Assembly: GCA_001692895.1 (NCBI GenBank)
Contig: KV748191.1
Coordinates: 1,984,001 to 2,048,000 of the forward strand
Direction of reading: 5' to 3'
From: Cenococcum geophilum 1.58
Taxonomy: Eukaryota; Ascomycota; Dothideomycetes; Gloniales; Gloniaceae
DNA: 64,000 bases
This document shows positions 23,843-35,739 of this stretch, one piece after another. The notes under the pieces are model-generated. The model saw nothing but the letters and a program-made list of their open reading frames with translations, had not been told where the DNA came from and ran no database searches. The stretch's first letter is position 1. Each line of letters begins with the position of its first letter. The position numbers were made by a program, and so were the translations under genes.

Positions 23843-24949
23843 ATGCCGCTCTGTGGCGGAACAAAGTCCGTGCAGCGAAAACTCGTGCTTTTGTACGTCT
23901 ACCTGTTCGTGAATATAATTGAAAACTTGAGGAGGAAACACAGGAAAGGGCTTAACTGACGAGCATCCTGTAGAGGTGACGGCGCGTGCGGCAAGACGTC
24001 GCTGCTGAATGTTTTCACGAGAGGGTATGCCTTATCTGCCTCAGCCTCCATGCAGCCCTTTGTAAAAAAGGACAAAGGCTGACTGTGCTTGTACCTCCAG
24101 ATACTTTCCAACAGTATAGTGAGTACTTGCCGCTGGTAGATTGCAAGTGTCCGCCAATTGACCACCGCATTTCGTGTGTAGTGAGCCTACAGTGTTTGGT
24201 GAGCATGCCCTGACCGCGTTTTAAATATGTCTATATCAGCAGCTAATTCTCTAGCGCAGAAAACTATGTGCACGGTACGCTTATTCTTCTGGCGGAACCT
24301 ATCGTGGATTTACTGTGGCCTAACACTGCGCAGATGTCTTCATAGACAATGTGCACGTCGAACTCAGTCTTTGGGACACAGCCGGACAGGAAGAATTCGA
24401 TCGCCTACGCTCTCTCTCCTACGATGATACCCATGCCATAATGCTATGCTTTAGTGTATGTTTCTTCCCAGCTCTTAACCTTATATCTCTTGTCCTTCCT
24501 GACTCGCCGCTTACAACACATACCAGGTTGACTCACCCGACTCCCTAGAAAATGTAGAAACAAAATGGGTCGGGGAAATTGCCGAGAATTGCCCAGGTGT
24601 TAAACTAGTGCTCGTAGCTCTTAAATGTGACTTGCGACGCCGTGAGGAGGCAGACGACGACGAGAATCCGCAGCCGGAGAAGCCTATGATTAATTATGAT
24701 GAGGGGCTGAAAGTTGCGGAGAGGATAAGGGCATTACGGTATCTGGGTGAGTTCAAACATGTTTAGCACTCAGCTGATTGTTTAAATAAGGGCTTAAGAA
24801 GGTAGAGAAGTGAAGTTCCGACTAACAATCCTCCAGAATGTTCCGCAATGAAGAACCGCGGCGTCAACGAAGCTTTTACAGAAGCTGCACGCGTTGCCCT
24901 CTCAGTAAAGAACTCCAAAGACAGAGACCGGAGCTGCACAATTATGTAG
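23843..24949 (+). CDS. RHO3: Rho-family small GTPase Rho3
   Basis: Eight exons: 23843-23892, 23974-24024, 24101-24118, 24182-24198, 24260-24274, 24334-24455, 24527-24746 and 24837-24949; 201 aa. Rho3 acts at the plasma membrane in polarised growth and exocytosis. G1 is GDGACGKTS, the switch I/effector region GYFPTVYEPTVFENYVHD is built from three tiny exons of 18, 17 and 15 nt, G3 is [11 protein letters not shown]4 is a variant ALKCDLR (usually NKxD/TKxD), and G5 is [14 protein letters not shown]. The protein ends CTIM, a CaaX box whose Met favours farnesylation. All junctions are in phase with GT-AG borders, so the gene looks intact. A gene finder will probably miss the micro-exons. Confidence 0.95.
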
Positions 24950-26025
24950 TGTGATGGACCCCTCCACTGCTGAGTTTAGACCCACTTAGACCTCCCTTAT
25001 ATCCTGTTACAACACTATTCTTTTCTTTATCTTGGGTGGACCAATACCCCCATTCCTTCTTTTCTGCTTAGCGTTATGTATGAATCGGAGTTCTGGTTCT
25101 CTCATACCCTTCATTTTATTTTTATTCCCTTTTGGCTTTCTTGGTTTGCTATGTTCTCTTCGCATTATTCTGTACATGATTATAAGGCGACTGCTTTATT
25201 CTACTTGTTCTGTGGAATTCCGACCTGGACTTTCGAACCAACCCTTCGACCATCGACGATGGTTTTTCCTTAGAGAGGATCTTTGATTGGCATATTATTT
25301 ACTATTTAGGGTATGCGAGTTTTACTGCTTCGGCGATTTGGGTGGTGGGAGTCTGCTGTCGATCTTAGTGTAGGAATCTGGAGAGAAATGGTGGCATGTA
25401 AAAGCATCTTTTGGTAATTGATGACTTGAAAAATGTGCGCGAATACCATAACCAAAAGTACGCGTATAACCTACATAGATTCAATCAAATACAATTATCA
25501 ACTATGCCTACCAATCGTACTTCTAATGATATAGACTTCGTTCTACCGACTCGAAAGGCAAAACAACCCCCCCCCCCCCCGCAGCTCTGGCCGTTGCCCT
25601 CCTTTGAGCCTTGATCCCATTGATTCTATTAGCTAGCTCTTATCGATAACGATAGGGCGAAATTTGGCGTTGGAAGGGATAGTTGGCTTTGGGAGCTAAA
25701 TTTAGTTCTTGAACCTCCATATCTGTCAAGGCGCAACTCGGAAGTAGGGGTCTCACCAGGCCCATACAACTTTAGGATTGGTGAATTGTGAATTTATTCT
25801 TGATTCCCTGGATTGGTGGCGCTTGTTGTTTATGCATGAACACTACCTTCCATCACACATGGCACAAGGACTCGATGTGATCACAAGCTATCAATTGAAA
25901 CCAGGTCTTATGCATGACGACCCTAGGTACAACGCAGCCCTCAAATGTTCAAAAGCGCCCATCCAGAGAGAAAATTCCCATCCCAACAGCCACAACCCCA
26001 TTTTCCATTCACCACCCACACCACT
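24950..26025. other. Intergenic with a C14 tract
   Basis: No gene. It contains a run of 14 cytosines (25567-25580) and one TTATCGATAA palindrome (25640-25649). It lies between the 3' ends of RHO3 and the eL21 gene. Confidence 0.5.
25640..25649. repeat. TTATCGATAA palindrome (3 of 5)
   Basis: Identical to the copies at 4251, 4320, 45516 and 48555. Confidence 0.5.
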
Positions 26026-26642
26026 CTAAATCGTCGTCTCGTACGGAATTGGCGTGATACTCTCCGGGTAGTTGTCCTTCGTGGTGACTGTCCTTGCTTC
26101 CCTGGGCATCGCGGGCTGGCGCTTCAAATGCATGTGTACACCCTCGGTCTTCGCCTTCTTCATCTTCCCGGCGTTCTCCTTAACACGAGACAGGAAGTCT
26201 TCACGCGAGCGGGACAGGCGGATGTGCTCGATGCGGACGTTAACGCGCTTCTCGATGTAGCGATTGCCGACTTGCTTGTAGAGGATGACGCCGACAGCTG
26301 ATTTAGTAACGTTGTAGATGACACCAGTCTTGCCGTGGTAGACCTTGTAGGGCATGCTGAATGGAGGTTAGAATATTGCTCGCTGACTGGAGACCAAAGG
26401 TATTGCGTGAGTGAGGAGAATCGCGGATTTCACTGACCCTTTCTGGACGGCACCGTTTGCGACGACATCGACGATATCACCGACCCTGCAAAATTCGTCA
26501 GTACAAATTTGAGGAAAGAATATTTATCGCCTACTCACTTGTACTGCCTTAGGTATGTCGAGAGAGGAATATAACCACGCTTCTTGAAGCCCCGAGAGAA
26601 GGCATATCTCGTACCGGCGCGAAGACCCGCTGAGTGACCCAT
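26026..26642 (-). CDS. RPL21: 60S ribosomal protein L21 (eL21)
   Basis: Exons 26642-26539, 26485-26438 and 26356-26026, 160 aa, the usual length of the family. It is a structural protein of the large cytosolic ribosomal subunit. The start [20 protein letters not shown], the middle [20 protein letters not shown] and the part [20 protein letters not shown] are diagnostic. Introns follow QYK and QKG, and both joins restore the frame. The upstream region is shared with the uS4 gene, so the two may be co-regulated from one divergent promoter. Confidence 0.96.
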
Positions 26643-26900
26643 TGCGACGATGTGTTATCTAGAATTCAATCAGTTTCCCTCTATGATAGCCGAAAGCAGC
26701 GGTACTCACGGGTTTGCGGTTTAAGCGTCGAAAAGTTGTTAGTCGTCATCTCAGTCTCGCATCGTCAAATCCGCAACTTGGTGTGTGGACGGATTTTCTG
26801 AAATCCCGATAAGCGAGCGCACTGCAAATCCACCTCTCGAAATCTCTCGTCCCACAAGCAGGTCTTCCATCACCAACTCGACACTTCGACAACCGCGACC
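26643..26900. promoter_or_regulatory. Divergent promoter between eL21 and uS4 genes
   Basis: Only 258 bp separate the two ribosomal-protein start codons. Both promoters and any 5'-UTR introns must lie here. No known ribosomal-protein element was identified with confidence. Confidence 0.6.
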
Positions 26901-27808
26901 ATGGCTCCCAGGAGTTATTCCAAGACGTACCACGTCCCGCGGCGCCCCTTCGAGTCCGCTCGTCTGTACGTAGCTGCTGCTATACCCCTCAGGCCACTGA
27001 GCTAGAGCTTGCTCTCTGCTTAAGTCGGGGATGTTCTTAGGTTAATGGATAGGATAGGGACACTGAGTTGAAGCTCGTCGGCGAATATGGCCTGCGCAAT
27101 AAGCGCGAGGTATGGCGTGTGCAATTGACGCTATCCAAGATTCGTCGTGCTGCCCGGTATGTGATTCTCAATTTCATCCTCCAGTTCTTCCACCTCCGCA
27201 ATCCTCCTACACCAACTCTTTCAACCCTCAGTTTCAGCTGTTATCGTAAATTGTGGCAACCTTCGCTAACGGAGTAATCAGTCAACTTCTTACTCTCGAC
27301 GAGAAAGACCCCAAGCGCCTCTTCGAAGGCAATGCCCTCATTCGCCGTCTCGTCCGTGTTGGTGTGCTTGATGAATCCCGCATGAAACTCGATTATGTGC
27401 TCGCCCTTAAAATCGAAGATTTCTTGGAGCGGCGCCTCCAGACCTGCGTTTACAAGCTTGGTCTCGCAAAGAGCATCCACCACGCTCGTGTCCTGATTCG
27501 TCAGAGACACATCCGGTTAGTCACCACCCTAGGCAATCTATCGAAAGTTCACATCAAACTGCATTCCAACCTCCAGTCAAATTTGCGTTGGGAGATATAA
27601 GTTTAAAAACTGACATTGTGTTCATTACAGCGTCGGCAAGCAAATCGTCAATGTTCCATCTTTCGTTGTCCGTCTCGACTCTCAGAAGCACATCGATTTC
27701 GCTCTGACTTCGCCATTTGGTGGCGGGCGTCCCGGCCGTGTCAGGAGGAAGAAGGCCAAGGCTGCTGAAAAGAAGGATGATGACGAGGGTGAGGAGGATG
27801 AGGAGTAG
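26901..27808 (+). CDS. RPS9: 40S ribosomal protein S9 (uS4)
   Basis: Exons 26901-26965, 27058-27156, 27282-27515 and 27631-27808, 191 aa, the normal eukaryotic uS4 length. uS4 binds 18S rRNA early in small-subunit assembly and helps decoding fidelity. It starts [19 protein letters not shown]. The S4 RNA-binding domain covers about residues 105-170 ([40 protein letters not shown]). The acidic tail is [13 protein letters not shown]. All three introns share phase 2, and each join restores conserved residues ([25 protein letters not shown]). Confidence 0.96.
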
Positions 27809-30061
27809 ATGCTGCAACTTGACTGCATTGGGGGGAGCATTGACGGGTTTTCTTGGCTCTGGCATGTCCTTATGGTTCACGCAACTCACCTGCGCACGAG
27901 TTCTCAGTTATCTATGGATGGCGAGTGTGTGTGGCAAATAGAGTTTGATATATAGCGGTTAAAAATTCACACTTGATGAGCCATCCCGTCCATCTACCGC
28001 GCTATACATATTCGTGAGAGAAACTTGCGTCATTGTCTGCCCTGTTCCCCCTACCAAAAATCTTCCCCAATCATCTCATGCCTCATACTTGTCTGGATTT
28101 AGCAGCCGCATAAGCCATGCATTCCCCTTCCTCAGTACGCTTCCTTTGCTGCAAACCTCCCCAATCCTTCAGTCCACCCACGGTCCTCCTTTCCTTTACT
28201 AATCCTCAAAGTCTCCCTCCAATCAAACTCTTCCTATCCGAAGCCCCCAAAACATCCTCCCCAGTGCTTCTCGCAACTTCCCAGAATCGGTCGACCGAAG
28301 CCTTACACTCGAAACTTCCCCCGCAATGTTCTCTCCTCCCATTCCACAATTACCTATCTAAGACCCTCTTACGTCCTGCCAGTAACTCGATAATCGTGTT
28401 ACTTTACATTTTAGGTGTAATATAATGTTTTCGAAGGAAACTGTTGCAACGGAAGAAGAGCCGATTTCTCAAAAAGGAAGAGATCAAACGAATAAAAGTG
28501 CGCATGTAAAAGTCGTAGATTTAAAAAGGTACCCTATTCGTCTTAGGCGGAATAGGTGTATGAAAAAGCTCATCACTGCACAGTTTCGCGGCCCCGAGGC
28601 CTCGGATGTGAGCGTATAGAGTGAGAAATAGCTGATATGGAGGAATGATGTCACGTAGACTTTTGATAGGTTTGGGATCCTGTTGGTGTACTCGTGGTGC
28701 CTAATAGAACTACATCCCATTCGTCATTGAGGTCGGCATCGCTCTCGCTACCAGAGTTGTGAGTGTGCAATGGTTGTTTTTTCGCAAATCAACGTTGTAT
28801 TTTCGTTAGTGTGGTCGCGGATACGGTAGCGATATACAGAGTGGCGATGATATTAGGTCAGGGAATTACAGGAATGGTTCCATAATGTAGCATCAAAATT
28901 ATATCCGAGTCCGTTTGGTAATTCAGCGCTTCTCAACGTCGGCGCATAGGAAGTAATCAGGGTTGGTTTAATGGCAGAGTGTCGGTATCGCACTAAAAAT
29001 GGACGGTAAAGAGGGATGGTATCGCATGTCCGTTTATTTGTGTTGGGATAGGCAGAGTGGGATGGGAATGGTTTACTACTTGTTAGAGACTACTCCAAGA
29101 CAATGCCGCATGAATGAAGGAAATAAAACGATAACATTACCAGGCGGTGGCAGAAATGTAAGTTGGAAAGGAAGTGAGGCAGAAGGTAGTCATGAAGGGT
29201 GCAGAGAAAGAAAATAGAAGAACCGCAATCGGGAAATGATATGAAAATAATGTTGTAACGCTCGAGTGCTCCTTATAAATTTAAAGGAAAGTGTACTGAT
29301 GCTGATCATTGGTCAATAATATTCACGAGCTACCTAAGGTGCAACGGAAGCATACGTATGAAAGAATAGTGTACAAGGAGCGCAGGATGGCAGGAAGATA
29401 TTAATATAAGAAAATGGACAGCAAGTATTGAACAATTATGAATGCAGGGATTTTGTAAATGATCGACTAAAAGAACGAAGCAATAAAGAAGGAATTGAAA
29501 ATACTCCCTGCTTCAGCAAGTGCAGTGGAGTCGCACTGCTCCCATTTTTATACCCGAGAAACCTCATGACTCATTCTCTATTTCGGTATGGAATGACACG
29601 TACATAGTAACTGGATGCCTGGGCATAAACCAAGAATACTATTCGTGGTGTACTAATCTGAAGTGTTGTACTAGTTGAGATCAAGGAATATACCCACGTG
29701 CCTCGCAACTAGTTTCAACTGCGCCACAAAACTCATAAAATGATTCATCATGTTCCAGAGACAGTCATGGACTCCGAAAACTAACCAGTCATAGTCTATA
29801 CTCCCTGTATGTTGGTGAAAGTGTGAGTCGACGTTTTCAGCCTTGACGTTCTCGCCTCCCCTTTGGGACAGGAAGAGTAATTTAGCCGAGAACTCCCACA
29901 AACGTCTACATTTCCGCATCTACGCCGTCACAATCCCACTTCGAGATATCTCCAGAAGCCCGTCTTGAGCCAACTGCACCCGCTGTTTCCATCTTCAACA
30001 CCCACCTCAATCAAATCACCAACGGAAACAGCTTGTCAAGAACAACAAAAAGTCAAGCAAG
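27809..30061. other. Intergenic, about 2.25 kb
   Basis: AT-rich spacer. Open frames up to 102 codons (28117-28425) carry no domain or conserved pattern. No tRNA or repeat family was recognised. The last part is the eS27 promoter. Confidence 0.45.
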
Positions 30062-30572
30062 ATGGTGAGCCTGCCCCGATCTACATGATAGCCTGAACGG
30101 AGGCGAATTCTCTCCATGGAGGCACACGACATCGCATTTCCCATCAACACAAGCTTTAATAGACCTTCATAATAAACCTTTAGCTCAACCATCTTTTTGC
30201 CTTGCCTGGAAATGGAATTTTGAATCAAAACTTTTGATATGTAGAACGTTATGCTGACATTCGACGATCTGCAGGTTCTCGCAGTTGACCTCCTCAACCC
30301 CACGCCTCAGGCTGAGGTCCGCAAGCATAAGCTAAAGGTCTGCCTACGATATTAAACTGTTAGGTTCCGCGACTGACAACCACTTACAGACCCTAGTGCC
30401 CGCTCCTCGATCCTTCTTCATGGACGTCAAGTGCCCCGGCTGCTTCACAATCACCACCGTCTTCTCACACGCCCAGACTGTCGTCGTTTGCCAGGGCTGC
30501 TCACAAGTACTCTGCCAACCCACTGGTGGCAAGGCCCGGTTGACAGAAGGTTGTTCTTTTAGGAGGAAGTAG
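30062..30572 (+). CDS. RPS27: 40S ribosomal protein S27 (eS27)
   Basis: Exons 30062-30064, 30275-30337 and 30390-30572, 82 aa. The first coding exon is only the ATG, followed at once by GTGAGC; this keeps the known eukaryotic start [10 protein letters not shown]. The zinc-ribbon cysteines are visible (VKCPGC and [13 protein letters not shown]), and the C-terminus [10 protein letters not shown] is diagnostic. The first intron is 210 bp, larger than most here. eS27 is a zinc-binding protein of the small ribosomal subunit. Length and ending match the family exactly. Confidence 0.95.
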
Positions 30573-31376
30573 GGGGCGATGGATATGAATGGTGACGGGG
30601 AATTATGATGGTTTTTATGACGAAGATGTATTTCGAGACGATGCGGTAGATCTCACGGGTATCAATCGAGTCGACTTGCAGGATAGAAGAGGGATCTTCG
30701 TTCGAATCAAGCCAAAAATTCAAAACGGGAGTTCCGGATATCTAGCGTTGATCACCAACCCACTATTTTTCCTTTGTGCGTTAGTCAGGTTGGCATATTG
30801 GCTTCTTCTACTGCCTTTGTGTACATGCATGTGGGAGGGGAGATGGCATTCGCATGAGCTTTGAGCGCACTGCTTAGAGCGAGGACCGGTTTGCAAGCAT
30901 CGAGGATACCTCCACCTGCTAGCGGCCTTGTGTAAATCCAAAAAATTACTTCGTGTCAATCCCTTTTGCCTTTACTCTCTTCAGCCTTCTCCACTTTGAC
31001 CATACCTCTCTAGTGCACGATGTTTACAGTCTTCTCCCTTCTACAACACCACTGGGTACGATAGACTCCAAAAAAGCCCAAAACCAAGATATTATCCAAT
31101 CACCATTGGCAAGTAGCTAATTCACAACCAATCGCCGAAATTGGAATGAATTGTAGCCTGTTCGCATGACCAAGATGCTTGCCGTGCCAATAGCATCGTG
31201 AAGTACCAAGATCCATGCCGATCTGGCTGCAGCCCATTAATAGATGCAAAACACCACTTCCATCATCAGCCTTAAGCCTCAAAGACCCACCACTATACCG
31301 CCTTTAAAAACCAAGGCACACACCCTCGCTGGCCCCATCAAATAGTATAAAAGCCAGCGCACTCACCAACGTTACG
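30573..31376. other. Intergenic, no gene recognised
   Basis: About 800 bp between eS27 and the aldolase gene. Short frames (30589-30864) follow directly on the eS27 stop and are likely 3' UTR. A TATA-like ATAGTATAAAAG lies at about 31341-31352, some 30 bp before the aldolase ATG. Confidence 0.45.
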
Positions 31377-32720
31377 ATGCCTCAATTCGCAGCCTCCGCA
31401 GCGTCCACGGACCTCGGAAGCGCCACCACCTCATCCCTGTCCACAGACGTCCCTTCCCTCAACGCGAGCGTGTCGCCAGAGCTGGACACGATGACGGACC
31501 GCTACACCAACGCTGAGTGGGCGGCGCAGATTGCGGAGACGCAGAAGGCGGTGGTGCGGCAGGACAAGGCGTGGCCCGTGCCGGCGGCCGGGAGTCGCGA
31601 GTTTGCGCAGACCATCGACCATACGCTGCTGAAGCTGGATGCGACGGCCGCGCAGATTGACGCGCTGTGTGCGGAGGCGAGGCAGGAGGGGTTTAAGGTG
31701 GGTTTTGTTATGTTTGCCATGAAGAGATTCTACACGGATTAAGAGCAATTGGAGATTTATATCTTGGTTGGAAGAGCCATAGGATTTCCTCCACTGCTAA
31801 AGAACTTCAATCCCCCCACAGCAACCCGCTTCTCTACATGCCAGTAGCATTATTCAAGCTAACATCTCCTTCCTCCACAGAGCGTCTGCGTGCGCCTCCC
31901 CTTTGTCGCACGCTGTGTCTCCAACCTGCGCGGCTCTTCCGTCGTCGTCGCCTGTGTTGTCGGCTTCCACGAGGGAACCTACGACACGTACGCAAAGCTG
32001 CAGGAAGCTCAGGAGGCCGTCAAAGCGGGCGCGAGCGAGCTCGACATCGTACTGAACCACTCCATCCTAACCTCCGCGCCCACCCCCTCACCGAAAAGCG
32101 CCTCGTCAACCCCTCCTCCCGCGCCCTCACACAAACAGACGCTCTCAGACGCAACGACCGAGAGTATCACGGCGTCGAACTCCTCCACCCCGCCGACCAG
32201 CGGCCCGTACTCCGTCCCCTCGAATGACAGCAACACCACTACGACGACCCACCCCGCCCAGCCCCCCAACTACTCCGCCATCTTCACCGAGCTCGCCGCC
32301 CTCCGCACGCTCTGCCCAGCCCCAACGCTCCTCAAGCTGATCCTCGAAACCTCCGCGTTGACCCCCGCCCAGATCCTCGCCGCAACCCACCTCGCGGCCG
32401 CCGCGCGCTTCGACTTCGTGAAAACCTCGACCGGCTTCGCGGGCCGCGGCGCTACGGAGGCGGACGTCCTGCTCATGCGCGCCGCGTGCGACGTGCTGGG
32501 CCAGCGCGCGGCGCGCGGCATGCAGGTCAAGGCGAGCGGCGGGATTAGGAGTCTGGAGGGCGCGGTGGCGATGCTGAGGGCGGGCGCTGGGAGGCTGGGG
32601 ACAAGCAGCGGGGTGTGGATCATGCAGGAGGGGAGGAGGGTGGTGGCGGAGAAGGAGACGGGGAGGCCTGGAGGTGGGGTTACGAGGTTGTATACGGGTG
32701 ATTCGGTTGGGGGGTATTAG
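31377..32720 (+). CDS. Deoxyribose-phosphate aldolase (DeoC/DERA family)
   Basis: Exons 31377-31697 and 31881-32720, 386 aa. The enzyme reversibly splits 2-deoxyribose 5-phosphate into glyceraldehyde 3-phosphate and acetaldehyde in deoxynucleoside breakdown. The TIM-barrel motifs are present: IDHTLLKLDATAAQID, SVCVRLPFVARCV, GASELDIVLNH (catalytic Asp), FVKTSTGF (Schiff-base Lys) and QVKASGGIR (second Lys). An about 70-residue Ser/Thr/Pro/Asn-rich insertion follows ELDIVLN, and the N-terminus carries about 75 extra residues; bacterial enzymes are about 250-260 aa. Base composition is markedly GC-rich compared with the AT-rich spacer downstream. The insertion region is also open in another frame, so a local frame error cannot be excluded. 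Confidence 0.88.
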
Positions 32721-33846
32721 GAGTGGAGAGTCAGGAATCGAAGAGTTGGTTGGGAAAGAAGTGCACGTGTAAAATATATTTATCTATCGAGGCGTGATTC
32801 GTTTATTTAAAGGGGCGCCTGGAGTGGCGTTATCAAATTTGGCGCACCGAGCATGAGGCTCGGACCCCTAGAACTCGGCTACCCCTCATTTTCTACACAA
32901 CCAACCGTTCAATATAGATCAAGAGTAGATCTTATAGAGGGCTCTTGCTAGTTTTAAAGCTAGCGAATTTAAATTTAGTTTAGAAGCTATGCGCGCATAT
33001 AACGTCCCTTTATTAACTTCAGTAATTAATTAAATAGCAAGATGTCAGGTGTCGTGTCACCTCGCTTATATATTGTTCTACGCAACGTATCCGGCAAGTG
33101 TGCCAGATAACCGCTTACCTTTTTGGTATGTCTGATCCGGGCGGCGTAGAGCCTGCACCTCACGCGAGAAACTATAATAAATTATATATTAACTAGCAGT
33201 AATCAACTTCTATACAAAAGGCCTTCTTTCCTAGTTAGGTACTTAGACAAAACTTATAAAGATTTATTCCTTTATATATATAACTATAAAAAATAGTGGC
33301 CTAAATTCTTAATTAAAATAGTAAGACCCTATCGGGAGCCTGCCAGGGCGACCAGGAAATGGTTTTCCTGTCCAGGAGCCTGTCAGTACGATCAGGACGA
33401 TCAGGAAAACCAAATCCTACCAGGAGGCCTCCAGGGTCTTGGCACCCTAACAATTTGCCGATGTGATCAGATGCGGTAGCGATGGAGAGACCCCGACATG
33501 TGTGACGCTGTGGGCACTCTAAAGTCTAAACTCTAGCTCGAAGGTCTTTCTCCCTGGTTGACCTAGTTGTTCTGAATGATATGTTGGGTGATGCTGTGAA
33601 AACCCAATCTTCATCTATGAGATGTGATTTATTTGTGTTCATCCATACATTATATACACAGCATATAAATAGTTATATAAAATTAAATATCTTTAATAGT
33701 AGCAGAGTTAAAATAGATTTTAATGGGGTGACTCGGCCGGGTAGCTGACTCGTATGAGGTTTATACGTTTCTTATGGGGTTCTGCCCGCACATCTACTGA
33801 TTCCTGGTTACCCTAAACCTCCGGTATAAATCTTACACAGCACGTA
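32721..33846. other. AT-rich island, probable remains of mobile elements
   Basis: From about 32890 the sequence is strongly AT-rich and without genes. Short repeated phrases such as 'CAGGAGCCTG' and 'ACGATCAGGA' cluster at 33335-33440, separated by TA-rich stretches. This is what transition-mutated (RIP-like) transposon remains look like, but no element type can be named. Confidence 0.45.
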
Positions 33847-34657
33847 ATGCCTTCCGGTATTCTCTGGGTAGCCTCTCGGGTCAAGCAGCCAGGCCTGACC
33901 CCAGAAAAGTTCTGCTCCTGGTACGAAAACGTTCACATTCATGAAGTAACCGCTCTTTCCGGCGCCCCTCGCGCAGCTCACTACGAAGGCATCAAGCCAT
34001 CTCCCTTTCCCGGCACACTATCTAGTGGCACATCATGGCTCACTGTGTACGAAATGCCGGATATGAACTTTCGAGAGACTAAGGAATTCCGAAGTTTAGA
34101 TGGGCAGAGTGAGCCTGAGAAAGAACTCCTCGAGGGTGTCTTCAAGCAGGCGAGGTTTGATACGAGGTTTTATGAGTGTATACATGTGCATGAGAAGGAA
34201 GGAGGAGCTGCGAAAGGTGCGTCGTTACAATTGGCCATGAAGAATTCGAGTACCAAACTGTTTTGAGAGATGTGTTCCTGACACCGCTTCTTCAGATCCT
34301 GGTTCGCTCATCATATCTGGCGCCCTCACACCGGCTGAAGGTACGGATGCCGACTTCGACGACTGGTACCGAGAAGAACATCTTCCGCTTATTGAAAAAG
34401 TGCCCGGCTACAGGCGTGCACGAAGATTCAAAGTCGTCAATGCGACTGTCTTAGACGAGTTCAAGAGACTTGAACCTCAAATCCCGACATGGCTTGTGCT
34501 ATATGAGTTCGATGGCAAGGAGTTACCGGCGGCAGATCTGAAAAGGGCGAACGAGACGGAATGGAGCAAGAAAATCATAGAGGGACTGCAGATGGCTGAG
34601 CCGGGCTTCTATCGGTTGAAGAGGATGTATGACACAGAGAAAGAAGGAAACTTATAA
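33847..34657 (+). CDS. EthD-like dimeric alpha/beta-barrel protein, tandem domains
   Basis: Exons 33847-34216 and 34296-34657, 243 aa. Two related halves: the first has GILWVASRVKQPGLTPEKFC and WYENVHIHEV, the second SLIISGALTPAEG and FDDWYREEHLPLIEKVPGYR. Each half has the look of an EthD/Dabb ferredoxin-like domain. Fungal two-domain members are common but their reactions are mostly unknown; some take part in degradation or polyketide-type chemistry. The intron separates the two domains. The gene sits alone between two AT-rich, gene-poor stretches. No signal peptide or membrane segment is present. Family placement is by the WY..E/H pattern; a specific function is not claimed. Confidence 0.7.
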
Positions 34658-35739
34658 GTGATATAGCAATTGGCCATTTCATTTCATTAGCGACCTATGG
34701 TTTAAGAGATCTCACATCCTTGTGCAGCAAAATTCGCGAAAATCTCCCCACCCAACTCTAGATATGCCATGCGCTGTTGATAGAAGCATTAACGCCGTGG
34801 CATTCGTTTGGTCCTCACTATGTTGGTAATGGATGGGTGTCCAAAGTATCCGAAGCCACCACAATGGCACATTGAGCTCACCAAAAATTAAGTGTGCACC
34901 TTAACAGCGCAAGGGGGGTGTATATAATCCATAAGTATATTATAGGACAAATAGCTTTTAAAGATATCAATCATTGCTAGCTACTCAAAATATTTCGATA
35001 GCGTGATCAGGAACCGGGGGTTTGGCTTATTTTAGAGATTTTAACGAAGATTAAACTTAGAATGAGCTAACAGCCCCCGATTAGGCCCTTTTACATATCC
35101 CAAATCCTCCTAGACTACTTACTTCGACAAGGGACATGGGCGTTTGTCTGGTCTCCAGCCCTCTCGCGTCGGGGGCGAAGCAAGATTCATCGCGAGCAGA
35201 AGAAGTGATAAGTAACACATCCATTCACAATTAGATGTATTCATTCATTCACACAATAGCCATCGTCCTTATCGTCAACCTCCTCTCACCAGAAGCACAG
35301 CATCCCACACACGCCCTCAGAATCCTTCTCGCTCACCCAAAGACACAAAGCCCAAAGTGAGAGAATAGGAGTCACGCTGCGCCATAGCCAACAATGTTTA
35401 TACACAGGTTCTCGGGCCCAAGCGCGCACCTCTTCCCAAGCTCACGCAGAAGCCTGCAAAAAATTCTTTCGGAAAAATAAGCTCGCACCGCAGAAACAGG
35501 GAACCCGGTACTAAAAGAAGTAGAAAGGGAAAGCAAGAACGGAGAACAGGAAGAATCGCATATGCTGCATCTAAACGCCCCATATCCTCCCCACGCACGC
35601 GCATCCGATGGGCGTGAAGGTCTGCCAACGGGAGAACTGCATTTGGGTATGTAGTTTAGAGGGAGACGAATGACTGAATATCTGAATGTTTGCAAACAGG
35701 TTCCAAAATAAGTAGCGAGAGTGACTGGATGGGATCCGC
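34658..35739. other. Intergenic, partly AT-rich
   Basis: Contains the 3' ends of the EthD-like and ROM2 genes, which converge here. AT-rich sequence without coding signal lies at 34900-35080. Minus frame 35372-35695 is beyond the ROM2 stop and shows no domain. Confidence 0.45.
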
